A stretch of 64,000 bases of DNA from Meconema thalassinum (GCA_946902985.2 OX336399.1:163166911-163230910); one strand, 5' to 3'; counted from the first letter of the stretch, positions 42,135 through 54,848 are shown. A program made the numbers and translations. The notes: generated by a model not told the origin, from the sequence alone.

Positions 42135-44197
42135 GGCTAGGTGTATAAAGTAAGATATCACTATACTTGGGGCATCATTTTACCTTTCGATTTGACGTTA
42201 CGTGCTACACTACAGTGGTCGGAGGTGAAAACCAACCCTTCTTACAGAGTTCCATTTGCGATGTTATATCGATATGAATGGCTGGTTAGCGATTTCATTT
42301 TTGACTGCTAGATAGCCTCTAGCAGCCTCTTGAACAAAGGTAATGACGCTTCAGGTATGGCTTACAAGTGAAGTACACTCTCGTCAGAGAACAGGTTCAT
42401 GAGGAAATGCGCTGTGGGTAGGCTACACAGTCGAGCATGTTCGGCTGTTAAGTGTGCTTCATTTGTTAGCAGATTATATACCGTATTCTTCTGCTGAACA
42501 GCAGTTTATCTTGGAATTCTATTGGGGCTTGGCAAAGGTTGCAAACGGTTTTACAGCTTGGATGGTTTGTCCTGAAGCCATAAGGTCAAGCTGATGGCAT
42601 TGGGCTGGGTGGTTTCCAGCTGTGTCGTGCGGTGGAGCAGTGGCCGCAGTCGCTTTATGGCAACTGTGCTGTCAGCTCTCTCAAAATCTGTGCATGCAAT
42701 CGTATTGAGCTCGGTGCAGCTACGTCAGGGGTGCGTGCTCCAGCTCCCCATGACCTCCACCACTCTTACTTTACCATGACCTTGAGGCTTCATCACATGC
42801 CATAAGCATTTTAGGGTGTTCTAAATGTTTAATTCATGTGGGTAGGTTTGTGGACACTAGTTCCTTTTGGGCAAAATTCAATGACTCCATGAAAGTATAT
42901 GTTTTTTTTTAGAATTTAATTTTGATAAGTTTCAAATGTGGTAGTCATGAGCACAATAGGTGTGAGCATACACTAGGGTGCATGCAATGGTATAGCAAGG
43001 AAAGTCCATCTCTAGTACCGGAAAATATTCAAGGCTCTTGAGCTTTCTCATGTGCAGTACAGCTATTTGCGATTGCGAACAGGGTGGTTACCGCAGCTGC
43101 CTCCTAACAAACCCATGAGGGAGTTCTTTCAGTGATGCCAATGTTGCATTATTGCCATTTCCATTACCAGCAGACACGCCATAAACTTAAGGCTTGATTT
43201 ATTCTTACAATCGGCAGTTTTGATGACCTCAGACTAGTATAGCTCTTTCCCCACCAGTTGCTAATGGCCTTGGTGTTTTCCTCCGTGAAATATTAATCCC
43301 TCTCCCCCCTCCTTGGCCTTGCCAATAAATTTTTCACAGCCTTTGAATATCTCAATACTTAAAATTCTTATAAAAAATTCCAGGCTTTTGTCGAGATCTT
43401 CGTTCTGCTTCTGGACCTAAAGTATAAAACTTTTCAGTTTTATAACAAGTTATTCTGTCTAAATCTGAGTTTGGGATATCTAGCCCAGTGGACCATATTT
43501 TAAAAATGAGGTACTGATCGTTACAGTATGCTCTGCAATAGCCTACCTAATGTTGCCAGTGCTGGCGACTTTTGTAGTTTTATCACCCAGAAAATTCCTA
43601 TTTTAAACTGTTCCTTAATAAGGCAATGGCACAATCAAAGACTCGCATGATCTGGCATTTTTTTTTTCATTTGCTGATCGAATCCTGGCTCAGTCAGTTG
43701 GCATTTGAGGGTATTAAATAGTAGGACGCAGTTTGTGTCGACCGACTGGAGAGCTTTCTTTAATAGAATTAGTCGCTTCTATCACTTGCATTTGTGGGTA
43801 TGCAAATGCAAGGAAGTTGTCAGATTTATTGGCATGTTTATGATCCCTATTCTGGCACCCGGGCTGTATACCAATAACATATCTGTAGCAAATAGAGCTG
43901 CTTTGCCATGTTTGAAGCCATTTTCCAGTGTTGTCTCAGTAAAACTATATTTAAATGCTTCAGTCGATCGGCACGCTTGCACCCTAAACCATAGAAGTGC
44001 TTTGTAAAGCAATGTTCTCTATACCTTTCAAAGCATTATATTTAATTATGCAACAATCTTAGACAAAATCGTGCTATGGAGATACTCAAAATAATGCCCA
44101 TTTGCGGGATTATTCCTATTAACTTGGTTTTTAAGAGTTGGCCACCTACGTTCAGTTTGGGAGAACAAGTAGGGGCATGTCCCTGGAAACCCACCTA

Positions 44198-44345
44198 AGA
44201 TGGCTCTGCAACCAGCCATGGAACTGGTGACTGGACACCCACCCACCATCACCAGCCTGTTACCTTTGCCCCTGCCAATCTATCCAGCCAATAACATGTC
44301 ACATATTTCTTTATGATCATACCACCTATCCAAGTTTCAAACAGG
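44198..44345 (+). repeat. Dispersed repeat, inverted partner of 45925-46072
   Basis: AAGATGGCTCTGCAACCAGC, CCTGTTACCTTTGCCCCTGC and AATCTATCCAGCCAATAACA match the reverse complement of 45925-46072 at about 78 percent by eye. A related TTTATGGCGGCTTCC piece occurs near 50022. Unclassified old repeat. Confidence 0.45.
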
Positions 44346-44560
44346 AGCCAATACAATTTTACAACACACTTTCTAGGGGAATTGAAAGATGAAGAGGATT
44401 CGGAATACGATATTTGAATAAAGTAATCCAGCCGTTTATTAAATTCAATATTTTTTGTTAGAAGCATCTTTATATGATGCTCAAGGCAGGAATAAACAAA
44501 ATCAAAGCTTCTTTGGTGAAATGAATCGCATAATAGATGTCTCGTGTTTTTGCTCTAGAC

Positions 44561-44947
44561 CAGGGCCATCCACACAGCGCTCTAAGCCAGTGCTCCTAGC
44601 GTTTTGGTAGAAGGTAGCTTCATTAGTGGTGGGAGGAGCTTGGCTGGCTGAGCGCGCTGGGTAGCCAATCCATCAGTCGCTATTCTAGTCCAATGTGCTT
44701 TGTTGACAGCGTGTAAATAATGCACATTCCATACATCGCAGTACCGTTCGATTTGTATATGCGGTCTATTTTTTGCTGGCAAAACGGCCCTATCAATATG
44801 TCAACAATTCCACAAAAGCCATCGGCGTGGTCCAAGCATCGTCCGTCTGTCTCAGCTCTCCTCGCTGCCACCGAGTAGTGGTGGTAGGGGTAGGAGCGCT
44901 AGTCTGACTGTCCAGTGCTCTCCGAGCGCAATGACTGAATGGACCTG
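44561..44947. mobile_element. 387-bp hAT MITE
   Basis: Perfect 8-bp target duplication CTCTAGAC (44553-44560 and 44948-44955). Ends CAGGGCCATCCA and (complement) CAGGTCCATTCA, with further inverted blocks AGCGCTC and CAGTGCTC inside. Eight-base duplication plus a CAGGG-type end is hAT-like. Non-coding. Confidence 0.85.
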
Positions 44948-45571
44948 CTCTAGACTTACTGTACAGGCAGGGAAATTAATAAAATAAAACTGATTCTGAG
45001 GGAGCGATGAGCCTTAGATACCTAATACACTGATCTGGCATTGAGGTTTCTGCACTATTTGTCCACCTGCTTACTTGTCTGGTACAATTGTGTGGGAAGG
45101 ATATGTCACATCCAGTAGCCTTTCATAGTTTTGCTCTCCGTGGTACAAGCCGGACTATTGTTTTTAGAAGATTGCCCTTGAAGTTTGTGGGTGAGCCTGT
45201 ACAGTTGCCCTCTCGCTTCATAGTTGTCACCACCGGTCTGATGAATAGAATTCCAGACTTGAGCATGTGACTCCACCGTTCAGACCAGTACAGTCCACAT
45301 CGAAGTGTTGTGCGTCGCGGAAGTACACGTTAACACCGTTACGAACAGAACGCCATTATATTTGCTAATGACTGTACTTCAGCAGTTACGTGAGATAGAT
45401 TTGTCAATCTGACAGCATGGGGCAGGTAACAACACAGGTACTGTAGTAACTCCTCCAGGCTTCCATTATAATTTTTCATCAGTCTAAGACAAACTTCCGG
45501 CCTGTAACATGAACTCCTATTAAGCTTAATAATTTTATTAATGCAGCCAATGGCCATGTACTTTCTTTTCA

Positions 45572-45746
45572 GAACGGGTCAAGGAAGGGATATTGGAAGG
45601 GAATCGTCCTGGCATTTGCCTGGTGGTGAAAATGGGAAACCACGAAAACCATTTTCAGGACGACCGAGGTGGGATTCAAACCCACGCTCTCCCAATGCCA
45701 GCTAGGCACGGGGTAGCACGTTAGTGCTCTCGGCCACCGCTGCTGG
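45572..45746 (-). mobile_element. tRNA-derived SINE (third head type)
   Basis: Reverse strand from about 45746: A-box region GGTGGCCGAGAGCACTAACG, B box GGTTTGAATCCC (near 45670-45682), then a body with CGTGGTTTCCCATTTTCACC and GCCAGGACGATTCCC. Flanking duplications are not obvious. Confidence 0.7.
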
Positions 45747-45924
45747 TTTAAGCTTAGCTGTACTGTTGAAACACACTATCAATTCCATTCACAATGCTGT
45801 TTGACTTATGTGCAGACTGCACTCTTGTCATTGTCCTTCTGCTAGTCCGGCAAACCTCCAGCTGCTATTATCAACAGACACTGGCACTTAAAGCCTGCTG
45901 AAGAGTTGATACTGGTTCAAATTT

Positions 45925-46072
45925 TTCAGAATGGTAAGGTGTATAGGTGGTATGATCGTAGAGAAACATGTTACTTGGTGGCTGGATAGATTCGCAGGGG
46001 CGAAGGTAACAAGTTGGTATATGTGTGTCGTGTTGCCAGTTCCGTGGCTGAATGCAGGGTCATCTTATGGCG
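45925..46072 (-). repeat. Dispersed repeat, inverted partner of 44198-44345
   Basis: GGTGGTATGATCGTAGAGAA and GGCTGGATAGATTCGCAGGG are the reverse-complement counterparts of blocks at 44290-44335. See the partner entry. Confidence 0.45.
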
Positions 46073-46371
46073 GCTTCCTTACTAATAGTCTTTAAATGTA
46101 GACTGCGATTACCTGTTGGCACAAAATCTTAGCTGCGGCACCCAACGAGTTTCATATGGGGGAGTGATTTGAGAGGGAAGGAATGTTCTCATTAGTTGCT
46201 ACAGAGCACTACCTTCCTTCTCATTTCCGCTCCATCCTATCGGGTTCACACGGGTTTGTGCCATCAGGTGATACTCGGTCTGTCTCACAAGTGATTCAAT
46301 GAAAGTAGATTTGAACCCTTCCAGTAATTTGCAGTGCATACCTGTTTAATATAGTTTTTTTTTTCTTGCAG

Positions 46372-46433
46372 AGGAAGAAGATGATGAAGGGGAAGGGGAG
46401 GGCGAGGGGGACGACGACGAAGATGATGCATAA
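46372..46433 (+). CDS. Prothymosin-alpha-like acidic nuclear protein, exon 3
   Basis: Completes a split glutamate codon (G from exon 2 plus AG), then EEDDEGEGEGEGDDDEDDA and TAA at 46431-46433. The acidic tail is wholly Glu/Asp/Gly. Phase agrees exactly with exon 2, and a strong polypyrimidine acceptor precedes it. Vertebrate prothymosin alpha has its basic nuclear signal at the C-terminus. Here the basic module precedes the acidic tail, which is the main reason for caution about the name. Confidence 0.78.
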
Positions 46434-48475
46434 TGAGAAAAGTATGGCAAAGACTTATTATTCTGAGTGAGTGAATGTGTTCGTTCCTGCCTGCTTTCCT
46501 GATAAAGCTTGGAACTATGGAGTGGGTCACGGTATCCTCATGCGAGTGACGACGATGGATAGACATTCTCATCCTGACTTTTTGTTTAGTCTTTCTTTTG
46601 TCTACTCCACCACTGACCACAAGTTAGTTCTCGGCTAAGACAGGATGGCGTGTGTGATATTCAGTGTCAAGGTTTTGAGGGTAGGTCTGTTTTTTATGAA
46701 TAAATGATATTTACCCTTCGAGTACAACCCTGTTTTACTGTATGAGAGGTGTAATTAAGTACTGCAATATGTAGATTCCTTATTCTTGAAGTTGTGTGAT
46801 AGTATTGGAAGAATGGAAGAAGCAAAATAGTATATCCAGTTGTAATAATCCTCAAGTTACTCACTCCCTACCTCCAGGTTTTATGATGGAAACATAGTTG
46901 ATTCAAATTGGGGGAGGAAGAGGTTTTTAGATTAATTTGACAAATTTATTTAAATTACGAACTTTTCCTTTTAATGTATTTTGCTGTTCATGTGCGTGAA
47001 CCGTTGATGCCCTTCCATCCCCCCGTTGTTAAATGAAGCAGGGAAGATAATGCCAGGACAGCTTGGTAAGACCGCATCGCATGAAAGTACTTGTTTAATT
47101 AAAAAAGAACAATTGACTACCAACCAAATGAATTGGCGAATGTTGTGTGTGTGTTTTGAGTTGTGAAAGAAACAATATTTTGTAATAACACTGGAGGATT
47201 TTTTGTTCAACTTCTACGTATCTTTTCCTTTTTTAATGTGTTGTTTTTCTTCAATTTTTTTGGTTGTAAAATGTTATCTCGTCAAGCTGTAACATAGAAT
47301 AGCTAACTTTTCTTTTTATTGTGAAAAAATGAACCCAGTTTTACTGTACAAAGATTTTGAGACAAAAGAGAAAATAGAACACAATAACCTCAACAATGAA
47401 ATGGATTTGACCACTTAATCAAGAATGTGCACCTACCACAATGTGATCCTCAGTTCTGCAGCAGTTTCTAGTTATGAAGCAAAAACAGGCAATAAAGTTA
47501 AGTGAATCCTGAAAGCTTTTGTCTTTTAGGAAGACAAATGCTTCTGATGGAGAGAACAGTTTCTCTCGTAGTTTTGTGTTGTGTGTTCATGGATATTATT
47601 GTATGACCAATTTCTTAAAAAGTAATTTAAAATGTTTTTGAATTGACTGGTCAATACTGACCTTTCAGTAACAGACAAGGCTCTGCTCATTCCAAACGTT
47701 TGATAATTGTTGTTTAAAGAAAACCCAATGGGACAAGACATTCATGGAGTAGTTTTCAGTTTTGGCATATTTTTTATGGGAACTCACGGATTTAAAAAAA
47801 ACTGAAAATCTAGGGAATTTGTAGTGAAATTGTAATTTCAGAGTGACTAAAAGTGGCTAGAATTAGTTTGATATGCTGGTGTTTTATTTACCCCCTCCAA
47901 ATGCCATGTTTGATCTTAATTGCATGACTTAATTAGCATACATCAAGAAGTCTCAGGGTTCCATTACAGTCCAGGAATGAGAAAAGAAAAGGAGCTTAAA
48001 TTTCTCAGGGAACAAAAGTGGAGGGGTAGTACTTAATTGTACAACTGGTTTGGACACGATAATAAAAGAATAAATTAAAAGTATGGAGAATTTGGTGGGG
48101 GGGAGTAGTTGCCTGAAATTTGTTGGAGAGTTGTATGCAATTCCTGCTGTATGTTACTAGAGAGCAGTATGTGTCCTTGCAAGTGGTGCTACCTATCCCA
48201 AGTTCTGGAACTACTACCATGAGTGTGCTAGTTTGAATCTGTACCGTAAGATGGCATTGCATATACAATTTACGCTGCCGCTATCAGACGACGCTGTATG
48301 AACTACTTGATACTTATTGAATGTGTGAGTCCATTTGTATTGTAAAAAAAAATTCTGTCGAAGATTCCCATTGCCGGGAAGTGTGATTTAAAAGTAATGT
48401 ATTCCTAAGACTTTTTTTAAATACTACTATGATTATATGGTGGTGTATAATAAAGATGTAAGTTATTATTTTGTA
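46434..48475 (+). other. Probable 3' UTR of the acidic-protein gene
   Basis: AT-rich sequence without transposon ends directly after the stop codon. Candidate poly(A) signals AATAAA occur at 46699-46704 (270 bp after the stop, followed by a T/G-rich stretch), 47491-47496 and 48449-48454. Long 3' UTRs with alternative sites are plausible, but the end cannot be fixed from sequence alone. Confidence 0.5.
46699..46704 (+). terminator. Candidate poly(A) signal AATAAA
   Basis: First canonical AATAAA after the stop codon of the prothymosin-like gene. It is followed about 30 bp later by a GT-rich element (CTGTTTTACTGTATG). Confidence 0.5.
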
Positions 48476-49093
48476 ACAAGTAGTGTTGAATTTTTACATG
48501 CTCTTGAGTAATATTACCTGAATATTCTTAGATATGTCTTATTGATTAGGATACTGTTAAGGAAATATAAAATTTGAAACAAAAAACTTGGTGGATTCAC
48601 TGCTCTCTAGATTACTGGTAGGCCACCACCTAACTTATGCTGATCTGATGTATGACATCTGTGTGAATTTTTTTTTCCTATTCATGGTAGATTGGATTAT
48701 GTAGAACCTCCCCTATTCTTTGAATAATGGAACTGCAGATAGCTTCAATTCCTCATTTTCTTTAGATTATAGGATTTCCTCTGGTGTTAGGTAAGTACAT
48801 CCCTTGTGATCGAGTTTTTATGTTCAAAATGCCACAAGAAGCCTGATGTTTTGGTAGGTAAGGGGAACTCTGCATATTTTTTTTATTTTGGAAGTTTTTT
48901 TTACCATAGTGATTTAAATTTTTTGTTTCAAAGCCAAAATTTTAATACATTACCATATCTGGTTTCGTAGTTCCATTTTATTACCTTGCCATTGTAATGC
49001 ATGAATGATTTTTCAAGGATTGGAGTAGAAAGGTCAAACTTTATTTTTGGGTTTTTAAATTGTAATTGAATCTGTTCAGCATAATATTACAGC
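48476..49093. other. Intergenic stretch, nothing recognised
   Basis: AT-rich DNA with no repeat ends, reading frame or RNA feature seen. Confidence 0.4.
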
Positions 49094-49347
49094 TAGAGCT
49101 CAGCAACTCTAACTGAAACCCCGGAAAAAATGCGAACTAAAAGTACTTCCCCCTGCCCGCTCTGACCAACTCAAGCAAGACCAATATCTGTACAGAGGGG
49201 TGTAGTCCATCGCTGGCCGGGAGCCAATAGATGTGTTGACAAGCGTTCACAGTCCACTCTCTCGCTCAAGCTTGCCCTCCTCTCTGTCACACTGGCTGAC
49301 AGAGCTGGCGCTGTCGCCAGGGTCTCACTTCAAGTTGCTGAGCTCTA
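49094..49347. mobile_element. 254-bp MITE with TAGAGCTCAGCAAC ends
   Basis: Inverted ends TAGAGCTCAGCAACT over 15 bases. The interior is GC-richer than its flanks and non-coding. The palindromic GAGCTC at the boundary prevents an unambiguous duplication call. The ends resemble hAT-type MITEs. Confidence 0.6.
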
Positions 49348-50177
49348 TTTGGTATTTCAGAATCGGGCTAATTTTCATTGTTGATAATTATATGCTTGTG
49401 GGTTAGTATTGTAAACATGATAGTTTTCCATCCATGGTCTAGGTTTTGATATTTTTTAATGGCACTCGATTGATCGTGTTTGAATTCTTACCCCAGATTC
49501 GAAGGGCTGTGGTGGATTACAATTTGGTATAAATTCGTGGACGTACTACTAGGAAATTTGATGATCGAATGGAATACTGATGATGTAGGTTATTATGTAA
49601 GTTCCTATATGAAACTACATAAGCTTATTCAATACGGTTTCAAAACGTTAACATGTTTGTAGGTGTAATACAGAATATTTGGTGCGATTTTATCCAATCT
49701 TTTTTTCTGTTGGTGTATGATGCGAATCGGTCATTTTTGAGATTCTTAACATTTTACACATTTGTTATTGAGCCATCGCCTTGGGCACTTATCACAATCT
49801 CAATGATGTGGCCTTCAATTTTAAAAGCTCATTTGAAGGTTGTGTGGAACACAGGTATTTTACACAATGCGAATTTGTACTGCTGCACAATAGGCCTTAT
49901 GTAATATCAGGGCTGAACGGGCATTCACGGCTCTGCCAAGACATTTAATTCTGGAACGGGGTACACTCGACCACGGAAGGGGTTTCCCTCTTCTACTCGA
50001 GGCAAATGCGAGGATAAGTAATTTATGGCGGCTTCCTACCTAAACTACAAATGCACAGGTTATCCGACGAATTTAACACACTTCTCCAAGCCCCCGTAAT
50101 AAATGTTGTCATTTTATGGCCGACGACTGAATGAGCGCAATGATTGAGAACTGTATCTTAACAACTTATTAGTATAC
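49348..50177. other. Intergenic stretch with a degenerate repeat piece
   Basis: Around 49915-50080, GGAACGGGGTACACTCGACC and TTTATGGCGGCTTCCTACCT resemble bodies of insect SINEs and the repeat at 46055-46085. No A or B box was found. Otherwise nothing recognisable. Confidence 0.3.
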
Positions 50178-50963
50178 AGTAGTCTCGATAGTTCAATATT
50201 CCCATAAATCCGGGTTGAAATTTTGAATTAACAATCAAGTTTCAGTGGGAAAGTTGCGGCTCCATGCAAACCTCTAATATAAAGCATATCCACCTAGCGA
50301 GGTTTCTAAAGGGCGCAATTCGTTAATGAGGAAAATTAGTGAACTATAATATTATCGCCGCCAATCCGGTGGATTAGTTTTACAGAACTGGAGCGCTCAA
50401 GGATACGGATCGGAATAAATGAAAATAAATTTGAAAGCACCAACGCTTATTGCAGCTGATAACCTCAGTATACTGCACCAACACCATCGCTCTTAAAAGG
50501 CATACTATTATCATAACTGTTTTAAGGGGCCAAAGAAATCTTTTTGCACTAATTACTCCCCGTGACTGAAATTTATAAGCAATTCTGCACCGGAACATTG
50601 GTAGGGGCGAAATGATGCGGCCCGCATTGAGCATCAATAGGCTTTGGTATTATTGACGCCGTTCTGGAGCGCTTGTTCTTCCGACTTACTGAACAAAAAT
50701 CAATCTTTAAGGTTATCTGAGAGGTGTAGCATAATGCTACATAGCCTAAACTATTCCTCTTGAATCAGGCTATCATATACAAAAATATTTTTTTTCGAAT
50801 CAGACTGGTAGTTCCAGTGATTAGCGCGTTTAAACACAAACTCTTCAGCTTTATTATAATAAGTATACATGTGTGGTGACGAGGGTAATTTCCCAAGTCC
50901 GAATTTATCTACAGTTCGAAGTAGTCGCGGTCCCGTCCACCTCGAATTAACGAGTCTCGATTG
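50178..50963. mobile_element. Tigger-like TIR element, degraded
   Basis: Left end CAGTAGTCTCGATAGTTCAA and right end (complement) CAATCGAGACTCGTTAATTC show imperfect inverted similarity of the Tigger end type (CAGTAGACTCxCGATTATTCG). TA lies outside both (50176-50177 and 50964-50965). The interior has no recognisable protein. Confidence 0.45.
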
Positions 50964-50965
50964 TA

Positions 50966-53259
50966 CAATGTCGGGGAACAGGAAGCAGGGCCAGACGATT
51001 TCGCGAAGATAACTAGTAATTTTTGAGCTTCTGAGATATGCCACACACGTCTCACTGAATAGCCATTGAGTCAATGTTAGGCTATTGCTAATAATCTTAC
51101 ACCAGTGCAAATGTATGTTCGCAATAATTTATCAACCGGGCAATTAGTTTTATAAAAAATATTTTTTTTTATTACGGCACTGGAACGTACGACGATCAGA
51201 GCTCCATGACCGCGATGCCACTAAACGAGTCAACATCGAAGCAGGTCATCCTCATTACCTTCCCCCCACCCCATCTCTTTGTAGTCGGTGCAAATAACAG
51301 TCGACAAACAAAAATTTTCTCTTCAGTCGATTACACTGGGGGACACGATTGTTGGTGTAAGATTTTCTTGGCTCGTAGATTCTGAAAATGGTTTTAGTTT
51401 TTGCATATCAGCTCTACTTCTCACGATATGGCATATTAGATTATTCAATTAAGCCTAAATTATTGGCAAACAGCAGTTCATCTTTAAGATAGCACGTATT
51501 TTTGGTACAAAGTTTTTAAAGTTGTAGTTAGTCGTTATAAATTTCTTGTTCACTATGATTTATTGTCTAACAAAGAGAGCACCACACACTTGAAACCTTC
51601 AATTTGGCACATTGTTGAATCCAAGTTTCCGATTTTCTGCGATGTGTACATTCTCGATGGAGGCTCAAGCAATAGTCCAGCATATGAGTTTCCCATTGTC
51701 CACAGTACTGCCCTTCTGTGATCCTAATTTACTGTAATAAATTATCACAAAATTATCAATGTCTTGAGAAGGAAACTAGAGCTTATAGAATAAAATGGAC
51801 AACAGTTTTGGAATCAGCGCAAATATGCCCAGAAAATTCTCGACACCAAGGGAAATTTTTATTTTGTTCCCCAATGCTTATATTTTGACTGTCGGCATCG
51901 AACAGTAACTAAGAACTCCATTCATAATTAATAAAGTTTGCTTTTGTATTTTATGCAATGAATATTTGAAGTTTTGGCAGACTGTGAACACTTATGAGAG
52001 GGAATATTAAAAAGACTCTTTTTCCTAAATTGTAAAAAGCTCAAGTTAAGGCTGGTATTTTCGTCGGTCCCTAAATAAACTAATGGCCAGTGAAGAATTT
52101 CCACAATTACTCACCACCCACGAAAAACAAGCATGGTACAGCCTTAAAGCAGTGACCCATGGCTTCTTTGGGCATAAGAAAGTTGAGAATTAAAAAGAGC
52201 TTGTTTCCACTATTCTTGAGGACTTGAAATTCTGCAACCATTGAGTTAAAAAGTACACAAGCTTACTTGGACCAATTTAAAGTTAGCTTGCGGGCATATT
52301 CAGTCACGTCTTTCATCAAGACGTGATGGGCTTCAAGCAACGTTATCAAGAACAATGTTGGGTGATTACATTTGGGGGCCTAATACGGGAAAGTTCGTAC
52401 CCACACAGATGAAGCACCAAAAATGTTCATTTTTAAGGCTTTTTAAAATTGATTTTTGTAGATTAATGTTAACTGTTTTTTGTACATAAATGTGATACAA
52501 ATATATAAATGAGTTTGTTTTTGTTTGAACTTATAAAAATAGAGAATTTTCTTCAAATTTGAACTTTCATTGTGGTAGCTACAATAGCAAACTTGATTGG
52601 GCAAAACTTTTTTTTTCTCTCTCTCTCTCTCTTTCAATAGTTAGGCATGACAAATCAGAGATCCCGGACTCCACATTCGTGTTGACTTGTGTAATCACTT
52701 GTAATTTTCTGTAGGTAGAATCTTATGTAATCGAGCCCAATTCACGCCCCAAAAATGCGCGGAAGGATTAAGACCAGCACAGTGTGCTGACAAAACCAGC
52801 GCTTCAGTCCTACTTCACGCTAGTATTGTACAAAAATTATTTTTCACATATTCCAGCAATGGAATGATTTTGTGTTGAGCGACTGATAGCTACAATATCA
52901 ATTATTTCGAAGGAGTCAAAGGTTTATCTTCGGGTTCCTGTATTGTATCATCGTTCAGTGTACTTTGAAAACGTATGCATGTTACCTGTTAACTAAGTTG
53001 TAAGCGTAAATTTTAACTGGACGGTTAGTAGTTGTAAAAGAGGTAGGCTATCATTTCTCGTATAAGATTCAAAATTTCATTGCCCCTCTCCTAAAAAGTT
53101 TTATAGTAACCGGTGCTCCGGTTTTTATGAAACGTATAGGCGGATACGGTATAGAAAAAAAATGCCTCTGGTCAGAGTGCGAATTAAAGTCTTTGATGAG
53201 TGACAACAATTTTTGTTGTTGCTTATTTTTGGTGCTGCAGCATCGTAGTCTCATAGGCC
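50966..53259. other. Intergenic stretch, nothing recognised
   Basis: About 2.3 kb with a CT microsatellite near 52612-52634 and several T runs. No coding similarity, RNA or transposon ends identified. Confidence 0.4.
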
Positions 53260-53269
53260 AGTGTTTTGT

Positions 53270-53500
53270 AATTTTTGTGATGGCTGTATTTGGGATAGGA
53301 TAGGGAAGGAGGCGGCCGTTGCCTTAAGCTTGGAACCAACCCAGCATTTGCCTGGCCGCAGAAGTGGGGGAACCACATCAAGGATGGCTGAGGAGGGAGT
53401 CAGTCCCTCTTCTTCTCAGTTTTACCACACTAGGCTGAGTATACCCCGTTCCAGCCCTCACAGCCAAGAACGTTAGTCGCTACGCCACGAGACGGTCTGC
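53270..53500 (-). mobile_element. Degraded tRNA-headed SINE
   Basis: Reverse strand from about 53495: CGTGGCGTAGCGACTAACG (A-box-like), a decayed B box (GGCTGTGAGGGCTGG), then AACGGGGTATACTCAGCCTA and GTTCCCCCACTTCTGCGG. It shares the GGAACGGGGT...CTCAGCCT segment with the SINE at 3760-4085. Confidence 0.55.
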
Positions 53501-54199
53501 ATTTTTTTTTTTTTTTTTGCTATGCTGTGTGGGAATCACGAATTTTAGCTATTTACCTCCTCACTTCAGTGTCGATTTGAAAGAGAAAAAAACCAGGCTC
53601 ACTCAAGCCCCTACAACATTCAAATCAATGTCGGCTGTAACTCGGAATGTAAACTATTCCTCATTTTATAACGTTCGCATACCGTACGTATATTGTTAAC
53701 ATAAATACTAGCAGAGTGAAGTTTGACATTACTAGAACTAGCGATAGAAGGAGCGCACTGTGGATGCATTTTCAGGTAGGATTATTTTTATATAAACAAA
53801 AGTATGTGTATTGGCATGCTTGTGTAATTGATTTTTAATCGTTATCATTACCTGAGACCAATATGTGCAGGTTAAGCTAACAGAATGAACGGTGTCCTTT
53901 TAACTTGTGCTGTTGTATCCTTATACAGTAGGCCTACGGTATCCTATGACCAGGCCATGCCGACCAAAAGAGAATACCAATAATAATCGTTATCGATACC
54001 ACACCGCCGTCGTATGATTATGTTTTAAGGCAGGCTGTTCCAGCCGAGCAAATCGTCCGTGAGCAGCGGAGTACTCGCCGCCTTACGTGAGTAAACATGC
54101 AATACAGCTCTGATGTGGGGGTCTGCCGTCACTATATATGGCAGTCGTTTCATTCCGCCGCATGGCTATTGCCCCTGCGGCGGCGGGCCCCCTCAGACG

Positions 54200-54848
54200 G
54201 TTTCGCCGTCTCTTCGGGCCAGGGGGTTAAGGTGTTTGGGAGAGGTGGAAATTTTGGTGGTGGGTGAGTTTGGATTTGGAAGAAAGTGTGTGAGGATTGT
54301 TAGTGGAGGCATTGTGGGGAGATTTGGAGAAGGGCGCGGGGGGCGAAGGATTGTTTTGAGCAGGAAGAGTTAGGTGCAAGAATGGAGATGTGGGAGAGAA
54401 GGGTGACTGCTTCATTGTGTGTAAGGATAATTTTGAAATGTCGGAAATTTTTGACAGACCAAGAAAACATGGAAACAACTGCTGCAAGTGCCAAAAGTAG
54501 ACGAAGGTACTTCTATTGCTCTGAGATTTGTGTAAATTTTAACGAAGTAAGTTTGGTGGAGAAAGAAAAGGGGGGCTGTAGTTACGTCCATAAGTTTTTT
54601 TTAATGAATGATGGCGATGAGAAGGGAGTAATGAAATATGTTTGCTGAGATGAGAAGGAAAGTGGTATGGTAGTAAAGAGACGGGAAGAAAGAATTATAT
54701 AGCTGATGGTTTGAGGACAGTGGCGAATGGATAAGTTGAGCTGGGGGGAGTAGTAAACGGAAGAAGAGAACGAGTAGATGGAGGGTGATGGTGTCGAAGT
54801 TGTAAGATTTGCTGGTGGATGTGTGAGAAGATGAACATGACGATTATT
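54200..54848 (-). mobile_element. Probable 3' UTR fragment of a second Jockey-type LINE copy
   Basis: 54610-54800 matches 54885-55140 in the same orientation (GGGAGTAATGAAATATGTTTG against GGGGGTAATGAATGATGTTTG; TATAGCTG...ACAGTGGCGA...GGGGGAGTAGT in both). An A-rich tail of the neighbouring copy, seen as TTATTTATTTTTATTTAATG near 54851-54872, separates them. An old truncated copy, or a duplicated 3' UTR, would explain this. The left boundary is uncertain. Confidence 0.4.

Larger units (their letters stand above)
35525..46371 (+). other. 10.8-kb intron 2 of the acidic-protein gene
   Basis: Runs from GTAAGG to a pyrimidine-rich acceptor (TTTTTTTTTTCTTGCAG, ending 46371). It contains a short MITE, two SINEs, a TIR element copy, an hAT MITE, promoter-like repeat copy 7, a deleted Tigger element and a second hAT MITE. 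No additional exon was recognised. Between about 41300 and 44190 little is identifiable apart from a small palindrome. Confidence 0.75.

Noticed and set aside
44582..44871. Two minus-strand frames of about 65 codons
   Set aside because: They lie wholly inside the hAT MITE at 44561-44947, which is non-coding.
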